DNA of 64,000 nucleotides from Segatella copri (GTDB lineage: Bacteria > Bacteroidota > Bacteroidia > Bacteroidales > Bacteroidaceae): positions 1,857,001-1,921,000 of the forward strand of contig NZ_CP137557.1 in NCBI RefSeq assembly GCF_019249655.2, read 5' to 3'. Shown here piece after piece: positions 34,264-42,524 of this stretch; within the stretch, counting starts at the first letter, position 1, and each line of letters begins with the position of its first letter. The notes under the pieces are model-generated. The model was not told the origin of the DNA. It worked only from the letters and a program-made list of their open reading frames with translations, and did no database searches. A program made the translations under genes and the position numbers.

Positions 34264-35586
34264 TTTCTTATATTTTCCATTCCATATCTTCCATGCTGCC
34301 AGCAGATAGCGACGGATAGGGAAGAGGCGGGTCCACATTATGGAGTAGATGCGCCATTTCAGGGCGTCTGTCCTGTCGATGGATTTCCTTCCTTTCCTGT
34401 AGAAGCCGATTACGGCACCCCTCACATCCTTTCTTTGGCAGACTTCCACTCCGAAGTTGCCGTCGCCTCTCAGCGTCACCTTTTCTCCCTCAGCCTTCAC
34501 GATGCGATGGAGCACGTAATGATGAGGCTTCACTTCGGCAAGTACGGCATTTCCTTCTACCACGTCTTCCAGCGTGGCTTTGCGGAGCAGCGCCTTGTCG
34601 CGGTTGTCTTCCAGAAAAGGACGCATCGAATAGCCGCGAAGCGGAAGCGTCACCGTATGACCTTCTTCCAAAAGTCGGGTGGTAGCCTCAACCAGACTTT
34701 CCTTCACGCTGATAGCCCTGTTGCAAACCAGGGCAGCCTCCTTGTCGGGCAGACAGTGGAGGGTGTAGATTCCTATGGATTCTATCACCTTGGTGATGGT
34801 GGCACAGATGCGGTCGTAAATGTCCTTGTCCCATTTCATGCTAGAGCAGGCAGGCAAGAGCGATGCGAAGGCTGCCACGGGCGAGAGCTTTTCTACCGAG
34901 TTTTCCTCAGCCCTGTCGATGCGGGTGATGGCACCCAGCGGAGCCTTTACGTTGCGATAGCAAGGTGTCTTGCCGCTCCATGGACTTCCGAAGATGTAAA
35001 CCTTGCCCCCGATGATTCGCAGGATAGGGTTGTCATCGTTCATCAGGTCGCAGCCCTTCAGATGTCTCAGCCAGAGGCTCACGTGCGTGCTCTTTCCGGT
35101 TCCACTCTTGGCGATGAACGCATAGCCGTAGCCATTCTGGCGAACCAGGGAAGCATGAAGCATCAGCGTGTCGTATGGACAGGATGAAAAGGCGTAGATG
35201 AGCATCAGCGTGTTGTTTAGACCGAATCGGCGCATGTTCATGCTGCCGTTAAGCGCACAGAGGCATTCGCTGAAGTCGGCGTTGGTAATGACCAGTGCAC
35301 AGTCGGCATCATAGATGTCGCGGATGATAAACTGGTATCCGCCATTGTCGAGCTTGTCAACCAAGGTATGTCCGCTGCCAGTATCAAAGTTTCTGATTCG
35401 TTCGCGTTTTTCCTTGGGATAAGGTCGGGTACTGTCATCTACGGTAAGGTGGAATAAAATCGAGCCCTTCGGAGCAGAAACTCTGAAGGGTTCGAATGAT
35501 TCTATGAGTCGCTCGTCGTTGGTGGCAGATTCTGCGAACTGTATCAGCATGTCCAACTCGGCGACGCGGTAAAAATTGTCTTTCAT
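34261..35586 (-). CDS. HprK-like kinase fused to an S26B (ER-type signal-peptidase-like) domain
   Basis: A 441-residue two-domain protein. The N-terminal part (to about 310) has an HPr-kinase-like P-loop A-K-S-G-T-G-K-S-T near residue 160, then M-N-D-D-N-P and F-G-S-P-W-S-G-K-T, the arrangement of HprK-like kinases that accompany PqqD proteins. The C-terminal part (about 318-420) reads R-G-Y-S-M-R-P-F (Ser box), H-Y-V-L-H-R-I-V (His box) and L-R-G-D-G-N, the boxes B, D and E of archaeal/ER-type signal peptidases with a Ser-His pair. No membrane helix is obvious. It is convergent with the pqqD-like gene and 31 bp downstream of a secreted Lys-rich protein gene. The substrate is unknown. Confidence 0.8.
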   Translation of the reverse strand: MKDNFYRVAELDMLIQFAESATNDERLIESFEPFRVSAPKGSILFHLTVDDSTRPYPKEKRERIRNFDTGSGHTLVDKLDNGGYQFIIRDIYDADCALVITNADFSECLCALNGSMNMRRFGLNNTLMLIYAFSSCPYDTLMLHASLVRQNGYGYAFIAKSGTGKSTHVSLWLRHLKGCDLMNDDNPILRIIGGKVYIFGSPWSGKTPCYRNVKAPLGAITRIDRAEENSVEKLSPVAAFASLLPACSSMKWDKDIYDRICATITKVIESIGIYTLHCLPDKEAALVCNRAISVKESLVEATTRLLEEGHTVTLPLRGYSMRPFLEDNRDKALLRKATLEDVVEGNAVLAEVKPHHYVLHRIVKAEGEKVTLRGDGNFGVEVCQRKDVRGAVIGFYRKGRKSIDRTDALKWRIYSIMWTRLFPIRRYLLAAWKIWNGKYKK

Positions 35587-35617
35587 TTTTTCGGTTTGCT
35601 ATGGGGTAGCTGCTTTT

Positions 35618-36226
35618 TTACTTGGATTTGGCATTCTTGGCTTCCGCCTTAGCTTCCGCTTTCTGCTTTTTTGCATCCGCTTTCTGCTTTTTTGCATCTG
35701 CCTTCTGCTTCTTCACCTCTTCCTTAGCCTTCATCTTGGCTTCCTTCCGCTCCTGCTTGGTCATTGGTTCCTCCATATTGTCAGGAGTGATAGGCTTGAA
35801 GGTGAACTTGTTCTCGTCCACGCTCTTCACCTGCCATGGTGAAGGAAGTTCCTTTGGCTTTTCTCCGCTCTTCAGGCGCTTGGCCTTTGTTTTCTTGGTG
35901 TAGCGCTCGTAGAGCTTGGCCCACTTCTTCTCTGCCTTCTTGAAGTTGCGGTCGAACATCACGATGCAGGTTCTCTTAGGTTCGCCGATTGACTCCAGGT
36001 AATCGCGAAGCTGGAAAGAGTAGTTGTCTCTGCCTTCCAAAAACAGGTTCTTGTGGCTGAGATATACGGAATCTACTTTCTGAACGCTGGTGATGTACAC
36101 GGTAGAGTCGTTGAACGACGATGCAAAGCCAAACATATATGCAGTCGTTGGTTCAACCTTTGCCTGTGCTGCAAGCGAAGAGATGGCTACGATGGCCAAT
36201 GCTAATGCAATTCTTAATACTTTCAT
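35618..36226 (-). CDS. secreted protein with lysine/alanine-rich tail
   Basis: A 202-residue protein with a signal peptide ending A-A-Q-A-K (about 22). The N-terminal half has short beta strands (S-T-V-Y-I-T, D-S-V-Y-L) and an L-R-D-Y-L-E-S-I-G segment. From about residue 150 it is almost only K, A, E, D and Q, with K-K-Q-K-A-D-A repeated; a perfect 21-bp tandem duplication (35657-35698) encodes two of the units. I do not recognise a family. It lies in the same orientation and 31 bp before the kinase/S26B gene, and 81 bp after rpoD, so it is probably cotranscribed with one or both. Confidence 0.65.
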   Translation of the reverse strand: MKVLRIALALAIVAISSLAAQAKVEPTTAYMFGFASSFNDSTVYITSVQKVDSVYLSHKNLFLEGRDNYSFQLRDYLESIGEPKRTCIVMFDRNFKKAEKKWAKLYERYTKKTKAKRLKSGEKPKELPSPWQVKSVDENKFTFKPITPDNMEEPMTKQERKEAKMKAKEEVKKQKADAKKQKADAKKQKAEAKAEAKNAKSK

Positions 36227-36307
36227 TCTTTTTTTCTTCTACTGATATTTTAGAAGCCGTCGTCCCACCTGTCTGCATAGATCGCCCGGTTTGTGAAAAG
36301 GGGCGTC

Positions 36308-37171
36308 CTATCTTCCCAAGTAGGATTTCAGCAATTGATTATTCGTGTTGTGTCTGATTCGGCGAATGGCTTTTTCCTTAATCTGGCGCACTCGCTCTCG
36401 GGTCAGATCATATTTTGTTCCAATCTCATCAAGCGTCAGCTCCGGTTCTCCGATGCCGTAAAAGGCTCTCATCACCTTCTGCTCACGTTCGCTGAGGCTC
36501 AGGATTACTCTTTCTATTTCCTTGTGCAGGGACTCTCTGTCCAGCTGGTCGTCTGTGCTTGGGGCATCCCCCGAAATATAGTAGTCCATCATGCTGCTGT
36601 CCTCGCCGTCGGCAATGGGAGCATCCATGCTTACATGGCGTGAATTTGCCTTCAGTGCATCACTGATTTTGTCTTCCGGCAGGTCAACACGCTCTGCTAT
36701 CTCGTCCACGCTGGGTTTGCGCTCATGTTCCTGCTCAAACTTGTTGAGTTCCTTTGCTATCTTGTTCACGCTTCCCACCTGATTGAGCGGAAGGCGCACA
36801 ATTCTACTCTGCTCGGCTATTGCCTGCAGAATGCTCTGTCGGATCCACCATACGGCGTAGGAGATGAACTTGAAGCCGCGGGTTTCATCGAATTTCTGGG
36901 CAGCCTTGATAAGACCTACGTTGCCCTCATTGATAAGGTCGGGTAAGCTGAGTCCCATATTTTGATACTGCTTAGCCACAGATACCACGAAACGCAAGTT
37001 TGCCTTGGTCAATCTTTCTAGAGCTCTCTTATCACCTTCCCTTATTTTTTGCGCGAGTTCCACCTCTTCCTCTGTGGTGAGAAGGTCCTCGTGTCCAATT
37101 TCTTGGAGATACTTTTCTAACGATGCGCTTTCACGATTCGTTATCGACTTTGAAATTTTTAGTTGTCTCAT
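36308..37171 (-). CDS. rpoD: primary RNA polymerase sigma factor
   Basis: A 287-residue sigma-70 of the short Bacteroidota primary type, without region 1.1 or the non-conserved insert. Region 1.2 begins near residue 15. Region 2 has [12 protein letters not shown] and the -10-recognition block [10 protein letters not shown]; region 3 follows. Region 4 has [19 protein letters not shown] as the helix-turn-helix. It should read the TTTG/TAnnTTTG promoters seen throughout this window. Its own -7 element lies at 37197-37204. Confidence 0.93.
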   Translation of the reverse strand: MRQLKISKSITNRESASLEKYLQEIGHEDLLTTEEEVELAQKIREGDKRALERLTKANLRFVVSVAKQYQNMGLSLPDLINEGNVGLIKAAQKFDETRGFKFISYAVWWIRQSILQAIAEQSRIVRLPLNQVGSVNKIAKELNKFEQEHERKPSVDEIAERVDLPEDKISDALKANSRHVSMDAPIADGEDSSMMDYYISGDAPSTDDQLDRESLHKEIERVILSLSEREQKVMRAFYGIGEPELTLDEIGTKYDLTRERVRQIKEKAIRRIRHNTNNQLLKSYLGR

Positions 37172-37196
37172 GGTAACATTTCATTTTATGTTGATG

Positions 37197-37204
37197 CAAA
37201 ATTA
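37197..37204 (-). promoter_or_regulatory. -7 promoter element of rpoD
   Basis: TAATTTTG on the minus strand, 25 bp before the ATG. Confidence 0.55.
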
Positions 37205-37222
37205 CACTTTTTGTTTGAAACG

Positions 37223-37264
37223 ACAAAAAAAATAGCAGATATTTTTGAAAATACCTGCTATTTT
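37223..37264 (-). terminator. terminator of htrA
   Basis: AAAATAGCAG-type inverted repeat (37229-37244 with 37249-37264) with a run of T on the minus strand, between htrA and rpoD. Confidence 0.8.
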
Positions 37265-37372
37265 GTTATTTTTTATCATTTCTGAGGCGATTCACTCCTC
37301 TTGCAGGAGAATTGAAAGCCTCACTTCTTCATGCTTTTTTCATCAACTCCGATGCTTTTGCATCAGCTCCTG

Positions 37373-38842
37373 TTAGTCCTTCTGCAGAGGAACAGCGAAG
37401 TAAGCCTTCTTGCCGGTAGGCCATACGCCCTGGATGTAGAGCACTGGATCCTTGCTGGTAGAAGCACTCTTCACTGCTTTCTGCAGGTCGTCGAGTGATG
37501 TGATATTGTTGTCGTTGATGCGCTGGATGATGAATCCGCGTGATACGCCTGCGTCCTTCAGGGCACCGCTGTTTACCTTCATCACCTCTACACCATACTT
37601 GATGCTGAGCTGATTCTTCTGACTCTCGGTGATAGGGCGGAAGGTGCCGCCGAGCACGTCGAGGTCAGCACTCTTAATCACAGAAGTGTTGCCCTGGGCA
37701 TTCTTCAGGGTGATGGTCTTGGTGTTGGTCTTCTTGTTGCGCAGGTAGGTGATGCTCATCTTGTCGCCAGGGCGCTTGCCATTCAGTGACTCCTGCAACT
37801 CTGCCATCTTGGTCACCTTCTTGCCGTCTACCTTGGTGATGACGTCGCCTTCCTTCAGTCCGGCTGCTGCACCATTGCCGTCCTCATCTACCTTGGCAAT
37901 ATAAACACCCTCGTTGGTACCTAAGTCTACATCCTTGCCGTTCTCCTTCTGTGCATTGATGTAGTTGAGTACGTCGCTGCCTTGGATGCTCAGCATCACG
38001 CGCTGTACGCTGCCGTATTTCTTCAGGTCGTCTACCACCTTGTTCATGATAGAAGTAGGGATGGCAAAACCGTAACCTGCATAAGAACCGGTCTGGGAAT
38101 AGAGCATGGCGTTGATACCTACCAGTTCGCCCTGGGTGTTGACCAGTGCACCGCCCGAGTTGCCTGCGTTGATGGCAGCATCGGTTTGGATGAAGCTCTC
38201 TACGCCGTTAGCACCCAGCGAACGTGCCTTGGCAGAGATGATACCTGCGGTAACGGTGTTGTTCAGTCCGAATGGGTTGCCCACAGCGATGACCCATTCA
38301 CCCACCTTCACGTTGTCGCTGTTGGCGATAGGAAGGGTAGGAAGGTTCTTTCCGTCAATCTTGATCAGGGCAAGGTCGGTGGTCTTGTCGGTACCGATGA
38401 TGCGTGCTGAATATTCGCGGTTGTCGTTCAGGGTGACGGTCAGCTCGTCTGCACCTTCCACCACGTGGTTGTTGGTTACGATGTAGCCGTCTGCGCTGAT
38501 GATGACACCTGAACCTGTGGCCTCTCTCTTAGGAGTCTGCACCTGCTGCTTGCGTGTTCCGCCATTTCCCTGGCCAGGGTTTCCGAAGAATCCGAATGGG
38601 TCGAAGAAACCTCCGAACGGGTCGCTCTGCACATCCACGGTCTTCATCTTTGAATTCTGAACGTATTTGATATGTACCACGGCTGGCAGAGCCTTCTCTG
38701 CTGCGTAAGTCAAATCTACCGGTTGACCTGGTGCCTCAGCTGTTACGGCTGGTGAAGCGTTTACCTTCATAAATGCACCTGTTGAGAATGCCAGCGATCC
38801 TACGCATAGCACTGCCATTACATAATTAGTTACCTTTTTCAT
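37373..38842 (-). CDS. HtrA/DegP-type periplasmic serine protease
   Basis: A 489-residue Do-family protease/chaperone that degrades misfolded envelope proteins. A signal peptide covers about 1-30. The catalytic triad is visible as T-N-N-H-V-V (His), T-D-L-A-L-I-K-I (Asp) and G-N-S-G-G-A-L (Ser). Two PDZ domains follow: the first around G-A-A-A-G-L-K-E-G-D-V-I-T-K-V-D-G and the second around A-L-K-D-A-G-V-S-R-G-F-I-I. The segment after the signal peptide has a Gly/Phe/Asn-rich Q-linker-like loop. Monocistronic, with a leader of about 140 nt. Confidence 0.93.
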   Translation of the reverse strand: MKKVTNYVMAVLCVGSLAFSTGAFMKVNASPAVTAEAPGQPVDLTYAAEKALPAVVHIKYVQNSKMKTVDVQSDPFGGFFDPFGFFGNPGQGNGGTRKQQVQTPKREATGSGVIISADGYIVTNNHVVEGADELTVTLNDNREYSARIIGTDKTTDLALIKIDGKNLPTLPIANSDNVKVGEWVIAVGNPFGLNNTVTAGIISAKARSLGANGVESFIQTDAAINAGNSGGALVNTQGELVGINAMLYSQTGSYAGYGFAIPTSIMNKVVDDLKKYGSVQRVMLSIQGSDVLNYINAQKENGKDVDLGTNEGVYIAKVDEDGNGAAAGLKEGDVITKVDGKKVTKMAELQESLNGKRPGDKMSITYLRNKKTNTKTITLKNAQGNTSVIKSADLDVLGGTFRPITESQKNQLSIKYGVEVMKVNSGALKDAGVSRGFIIQRINDNNITSLDDLQKAVKSASTSKDPVLYIQGVWPTGKKAYFAVPLQKD

Positions 38843-39272
38843 GTTTCAATATCTTTTTTATTATTACTTTCGTTTTATTGTTACTTTCATTTTTATGTTA
38901 TAGCTTTCAGCCTAGCCAATAGTGTGCCAAACTTCCTGAGTCTGTCACTTCTGTCAGCCCTAGCCTCAGCTTTTCGGATGCAAATATAGAATCATTTTTT
39001 GATATACGGATAACTTTGTGCTAATTTTTATCCCGTTTTAACATTTGAAATTAACACTTTAACGGCTCTTAAACAAGAATAGTCCCATTTTTACAATTGT
39101 TTGCTACTTTTCTGAAGTTTTCTACTTCTGTATATGGAATTAAAATAGCACTAATTGTAAACGAATATAAAGAAGATTAGTAGAAAAGTAGTCAGAAATC
39201 CTTCTCAAATATCCTAATAACGGCAGTGAGAAGGCAAAGAAAAGCGAAAAGAGTTTAAAAACTTGGCAAAAT
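38843..39272. other. intergenic region between htrA and rnpB
   Basis: It holds the htrA -7 element TATATTTG on the minus strand (38991-38998) and about 270 bp of AT-rich sequence (39000-39272) in which I see no gene, RNA or clear repeat. Confidence 0.5.
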
Positions 39273-39305
39273 TAGCGGTTAAGTCGAACTTTTTTGTTAC
39301 CTTTG
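39273..39305 (+). promoter_or_regulatory. promoter of rnpB
   Basis: TTG (39273-39275), 22 bp, TACCTTTG (39298-39305), placing the start at about 39312, the first base of the RNA. Confidence 0.7.
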
Positions 39306-39311
39306 CAGTTC

Positions 39312-39743
39312 GAAAGCAGTGCTCCGGCTTGTCGCTGGCATTCCCTGATGGGGATGAAAGAGGAAAGTCCGGGCAGCAAAGGGCATCCCACTTCCGAAAA
39401 TAGAAGCTATTGGTGACAGTAGGTGTCGGTAGAAGAAAACAACCGCCCGAAACTTATTCCGTAGCGATGGAGCTTTCAGCATACGTCGTGGTTTAGTGTC
39501 GGGTAAGGGTGAGAAGGTGGTGTAAGAGACCACCAGCTGGCGGGTGATCGCCAGGCTGTGCCATCTGGGAGCTGTAAGCTCATGTAAACCGCAGATTGAG
39601 GGCGGCTCGTCCGATTGCCTTTGGGCTACTGTGGAGGGTAGAGTGCTTGAGCCCAGGGGTGACTCTGGGACTAGATAAATGACAGGCACCTGTTTCCTTT
39701 CTTGGGGCAGGTACAGAACTCGGCTTATAGGAGCACTGCTTTC
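39312..39743 (+). ncRNA. rnpB: RNase P RNA, bacterial class A
   Basis: The catalytic RNA that matures tRNA 5' ends. The 5' end GAAAGCAGTGCTCC pairs with GGAGCACTGCTTTC at the 3' end (helix P1). The conserved core AGAGGAAAGTCCGGGC (from about 39359) and the matching 3' core ACAGAACTCGGCTTATA (from about 39715) form P4 and its flanks. A GGGTGA-type region and the CCAGGGGTGA segment are present between. Length about 430 nt fits the Bacteroidota form. Reading frames inside it are incidental. Confidence 0.95.
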
Positions 39744-39830
39744 TTTCTTTTTAGTTCTTTCCGCATCGCCTATATATATAATAATGTAGGATGCGATATT
39801 TCAAACGTTTTTAATATAACTAACAGGATT

Positions 39831-40268
39831 ATGAATCTCAGAGAACCGGAAAAGCAGATATTGGATGATTTTGAGCACAAGGTGACCAGCAAGATAGAGA
39901 AGTATGGTGCAAATGCCGACTTCCCTAAGTTCGAGAACTATGGCATTACCCGCATGGATTTGGACGACTATCTCTTCGATAAGCAGGCCATCCTCGATAT
40001 GGGTGGCTCCAAGCGCACCCAGCTCACGGTGGGCGGTTTCATCACCGTTATCCCAGTTTTAATTTTGTCTTGTTTCCCCGACAAGTCGCCTATCTATGAG
40101 AACGGCAAGGCCCTTACCACCGTCATTGCCCTCATCATCGGTCTGCTGCTTGCCTGCTTCTTCAAGGCTTTGCTTCAGATGATCATCGCCTACCGTGTGA
40201 ACAAGCACAAGGAAACCCAGATGGAGACCTTCATCAAGGCTGTGCTCTTCTATGAGCCGAAGGCATAG
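39831..40268 (+). CDS. small two-helix membrane protein
   Basis: A 145-residue protein from ATG 39831; an upstream in-frame ATG at 39702 lies inside rnpB and is rejected. The N-terminal 75 residues are charged and cytosolic in type (E-K-Q-I-L-D-D-F-E-H). Two hydrophobic helices follow (T-V-G-G-F-I-T-V-I-P-V-L-I-L and T-V-I-A-L-I-I-G-L-L-L-A-C-F-F). I do not recognise the family. It is linked by a heptamer-array spacer to a DUF1232 gene, so the pair may be cotranscribed. Confidence 0.75.
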   Translation: MNLREPEKQILDDFEHKVTSKIEKYGANADFPKFENYGITRMDLDDYLFDKQAILDMGGSKRTQLTVGGFITVIPVLILSCFPDKSPIYENGKALTTVIALIIGLLLACFFKALLQMIIAYRVNKHKETQMETFIKAVLFYEPKA

Positions 40269-40299
40269 CCCATAGGAAGTCTTTCGGAAGCCTTCCCGA

Positions 40300-40348
40300 A
40301 ACTATAAACTATAAATTATTAATTATTAATTATTAATTATAAATTAAC
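40300..40348. repeat. heptamer array between the membrane protein gene and the DUF1232 gene
   Basis: Units AACTATA, then ATTATTA/TAATTAT-type heptamers up to the next ATG; the third such spacer in the window. Confidence 0.65.
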
Positions 40349-40759
40349 ATGACTTTACCAGACTTTATGGCTTATAAGGACAAGTTCACTCAGAGTGCAT
40401 TTGTCGAGAAGATTTCGCACGTGGCTAAGCGTGCAGGTGCCAAGATGGTTTATGCAGCCCTCATTCTCTATTATACATTAGAGAGCGACAAGGTGGCGCT
40501 GAGAGACAAGGCGATGATTATAGGAGCCCTGGGCTACCTCATCAGTCCGCTGGATGTCATCCCCGATGCCATTCCTATCGCCGGCTTGGGCGACGACCTT
40601 GCTGTGCTGCTTTTCGTGCTCAAGAAGGTTTGGGGCGATGTTTCAGAAGATGCCAAGCAGAAAGCCTACAGCAAGCTTTCGCAATGGTTTGATGAGGATG
40701 AGCTGCCTAAGGAGGCAGATGACCTCTTCAAGGAGAAACCTGAAGATACACCGGTATAA
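40349..40759 (+). CDS. DUF1232 (YkvA-like) membrane protein
   Basis: A 136-residue protein with the DUF1232 signature: A-L-G-Y-L-I-S-P-L-D-V-I-P-D-A-I-P around residues 68-84 followed by G-L-G-D-D-L-A-V-L, in a hydrophobic setting. An N-terminal amphipathic region and a charged C-terminal tail flank it. The family is common and small, and its function is not established. A strong terminator follows. Confidence 0.85.
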   Translation: MTLPDFMAYKDKFTQSAFVEKISHVAKRAGAKMVYAALILYYTLESDKVALRDKAMIIGALGYLISPLDVIPDAIPIAGLGDDLAVLLFVLKKVWGDVSEDAKQKAYSKLSQWFDEDELPKEADDLFKEKPEDTPV

Positions 40760-40783
40760 ATAATCGATGTTTATCATAGCAAA

Positions 40784-40818
40784 AGAGGGCAATCCGGAAA
40801 TTCGGATTGCCCTCTTTC
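40784..40818. terminator. bidirectional terminator between the DUF1232 gene and gdhA
   Basis: A 13-bp perfect stem AGAGGGCAATCCG/CGGATTGCCCTCT (40784-40796, 40803-40815) with a short T run. Confidence 0.85.
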
Positions 40819-40850
40819 TATATCATAACCAAGTTGGTAGTCTTCTTGAA

Positions 40851-42185
40851 TTAAACGATGCCCTGAGCCATCATAGCCTTAGCTACCTTCAGGAAACCAG
40901 CTACGTTAGCACCCTTTACGTAGTTAACGTAACCATCATTCTCTGTACCATACTTCACACAGTTAGCGTGAATATTGTTCATGATGTCGTGAAGCTTGGC
41001 ATCAACCTCCTCACGAGACCACTTCAGGCGCTCTGAGTTCTGGCTCATCTCAAGACCAGAAACAGCCACACCACCAGCGTTGGCAGCCTTACCTGGAGCG
41101 TAGAGAATCTTAGCATCCTGGAATACCTTGATAGCCTCTGGAGTAGTAGGCATGTTAGCACCCTCGCTTACAGCGAATACACCGTTGGCGATGAGAGCCT
41201 TGGCAGCCTCCTCGTTAATCTCGTTCTGAGTTGCAGATGGAAGAGCGATATCAGCCTTTTCGAACCAAGGCTTAGCACCCTCTACATACTTCACGCCATA
41301 TTTCTCAGCATACTCCTTGATACGGCCACGCTCTACGTTCTTCAACTCCATGATGTAGTCGAGCTTCTCGCGGTCGATACCATCTGGGTCGTAGATGTAA
41401 CCATCAGAGTCTGAACATGTAACAGGCTTAGCACCCAACTGGAGCAACTTCTCCATAGTGTACTGAGCAACGTTACCAGAACCAGAAACCAATACAGTCT
41501 TGCCCTTGATGTCGATGCCCTTGGTAGCGAGCATGTTGCAGAGGAAGTAAACGTTACCGTAACCAGTAGCCTCAGGACGGATCAAAGAACCACCGAACTC
41601 CTGACCCTTACCGGTCAATACACCCTGGAACTGGTGAGTCAACTTCTTGTACATACCGAAGAGGTAACCTACCTCGCGGCCGCCTACACCGATGTCACCA
41701 GCTGGAACATCCTCGTCTGGACCCATGTGACGATAGAGCTCAGTCATGAAAGCCTGGCAGAAACGCATTACCTCGTTGTTGCTCTTGCCACGTGGAGAGA
41801 AGTCAGAACCACCCTTGGCACCACCCATAGGCAGAGTTGTTAGAGAGTTCTTGAATGTCTGCTCGAAAGCTAAGAACTTCAGGATACCCAAGTTCACAGA
41901 CTTGTGGTAGCGAAGACCTCCCTTGTAAGGGCCGATCACGTTGTTGTGCTGAACGCGGTAACCCATGTTAGTCTGTACGTTACCCTTATCATCAACCCAA
42001 GATACACGGAACTGAATGATGCGGTCTGGGATGCAGAGACGCTCGATGAGGTTTGCCTTCTCAAACTCAGGGTGCTTGTTGTACTCTTCCTCGATAGTAC
42101 CGAGAACCTGACTAACTGCCTGGATGTACTCAGGCTCGTTTGGGAATCTTCTTTGGAGATTCGCGATTACTTCAGATGCTTTCAT
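40851..42185 (-). CDS. gdhA: glutamate dehydrogenase, NADP-type
   Basis: A 444-residue hexameric-type glutamate dehydrogenase that makes glutamate from 2-oxoglutarate and ammonia. Catalytic Lys in P-M-G-G-A-K-G-G-S-D, the G-P-Y-K-G-G-L-R-Y-H substrate loop, D-V-P-A-G-D-I-G-V-G and the dinucleotide motif S-G-S-G-N-V-A-Q-Y are all present. ATG 42185 is chosen; an in-frame ATG at 42239 lies upstream of the predicted transcript start. This is the main ammonia-assimilation enzyme of many gut Bacteroidota. The cofactor preference is inferred from length and similarity to the biosynthetic form. Confidence 0.93.
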   Translation of the reverse strand: MKASEVIANLQRRFPNEPEYIQAVSQVLGTIEEEYNKHPEFEKANLIERLCIPDRIIQFRVSWVDDKGNVQTNMGYRVQHNNVIGPYKGGLRYHKSVNLGILKFLAFEQTFKNSLTTLPMGGAKGGSDFSPRGKSNNEVMRFCQAFMTELYRHMGPDEDVPAGDIGVGGREVGYLFGMYKKLTHQFQGVLTGKGQEFGGSLIRPEATGYGNVYFLCNMLATKGIDIKGKTVLVSGSGNVAQYTMEKLLQLGAKPVTCSDSDGYIYDPDGIDREKLDYIMELKNVERGRIKEYAEKYGVKYVEGAKPWFEKADIALPSATQNEINEEAAKALIANGVFAVSEGANMPTTPEAIKVFQDAKILYAPGKAANAGGVAVSGLEMSQNSERLKWSREEVDAKLHDIMNNIHANCVKYGTENDGYVNYVKGANVAGFLKVAKAMMAQGIV

Positions 42186-42236
42186 AATCTTTAATCTTTT
42201 ATTGTGTTTAAATTCTTGTTTTCTATTTTCTGTTTG

Positions 42237-42267
42237 CAAAGGTATAGATTTTTATTGAAATAACCAA
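42237..42267 (-). promoter_or_regulatory. promoter of gdhA
   Basis: Minus-strand TTG (42265-42267), 20 bp, TACCTTTG (42237-42244). A start near 42230 fixes the gdhA ATG at 42185. Confidence 0.75.
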
Positions 42268-42455
42268 CAAAAAGAAAGAAAAAATGAAGAAAATGTAGAA
42301 AAAAGATATTCTTTTAACTTTTTCTAATAGTTAATGTAGTATAATTGTATGCGTACACATTATTATATATAAGATAAAACGGGTAGAAAACTGTCTGCAA
42401 AGCAATGGTTGGAAAAATAAATGGTAAGTAAAAAGCGTTTTTCTCTATCTTTTTG

Positions 42456-42486
42456 TTGGCGTTCTTATATTTTTTTCGTATCTTTG
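42456..42486 (+). promoter_or_regulatory. intact promoter driving a truncated gene
   Basis: TTG (42456-42458), 20 bp, TATCTTTG (42479-42486). The only gene it could serve is the amputated frame at 42549. Confidence 0.65.
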
Positions 42487-42524
42487 CAGGGTGTAAGGAA
42501 CTCCACGAAGGAGATTTCTTCATG

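Noticed and set aside
39297..39689. 130-codon minus-strand frame
   Set aside because: It covers RNase P RNA; conserved RNA cores explain the sequence.
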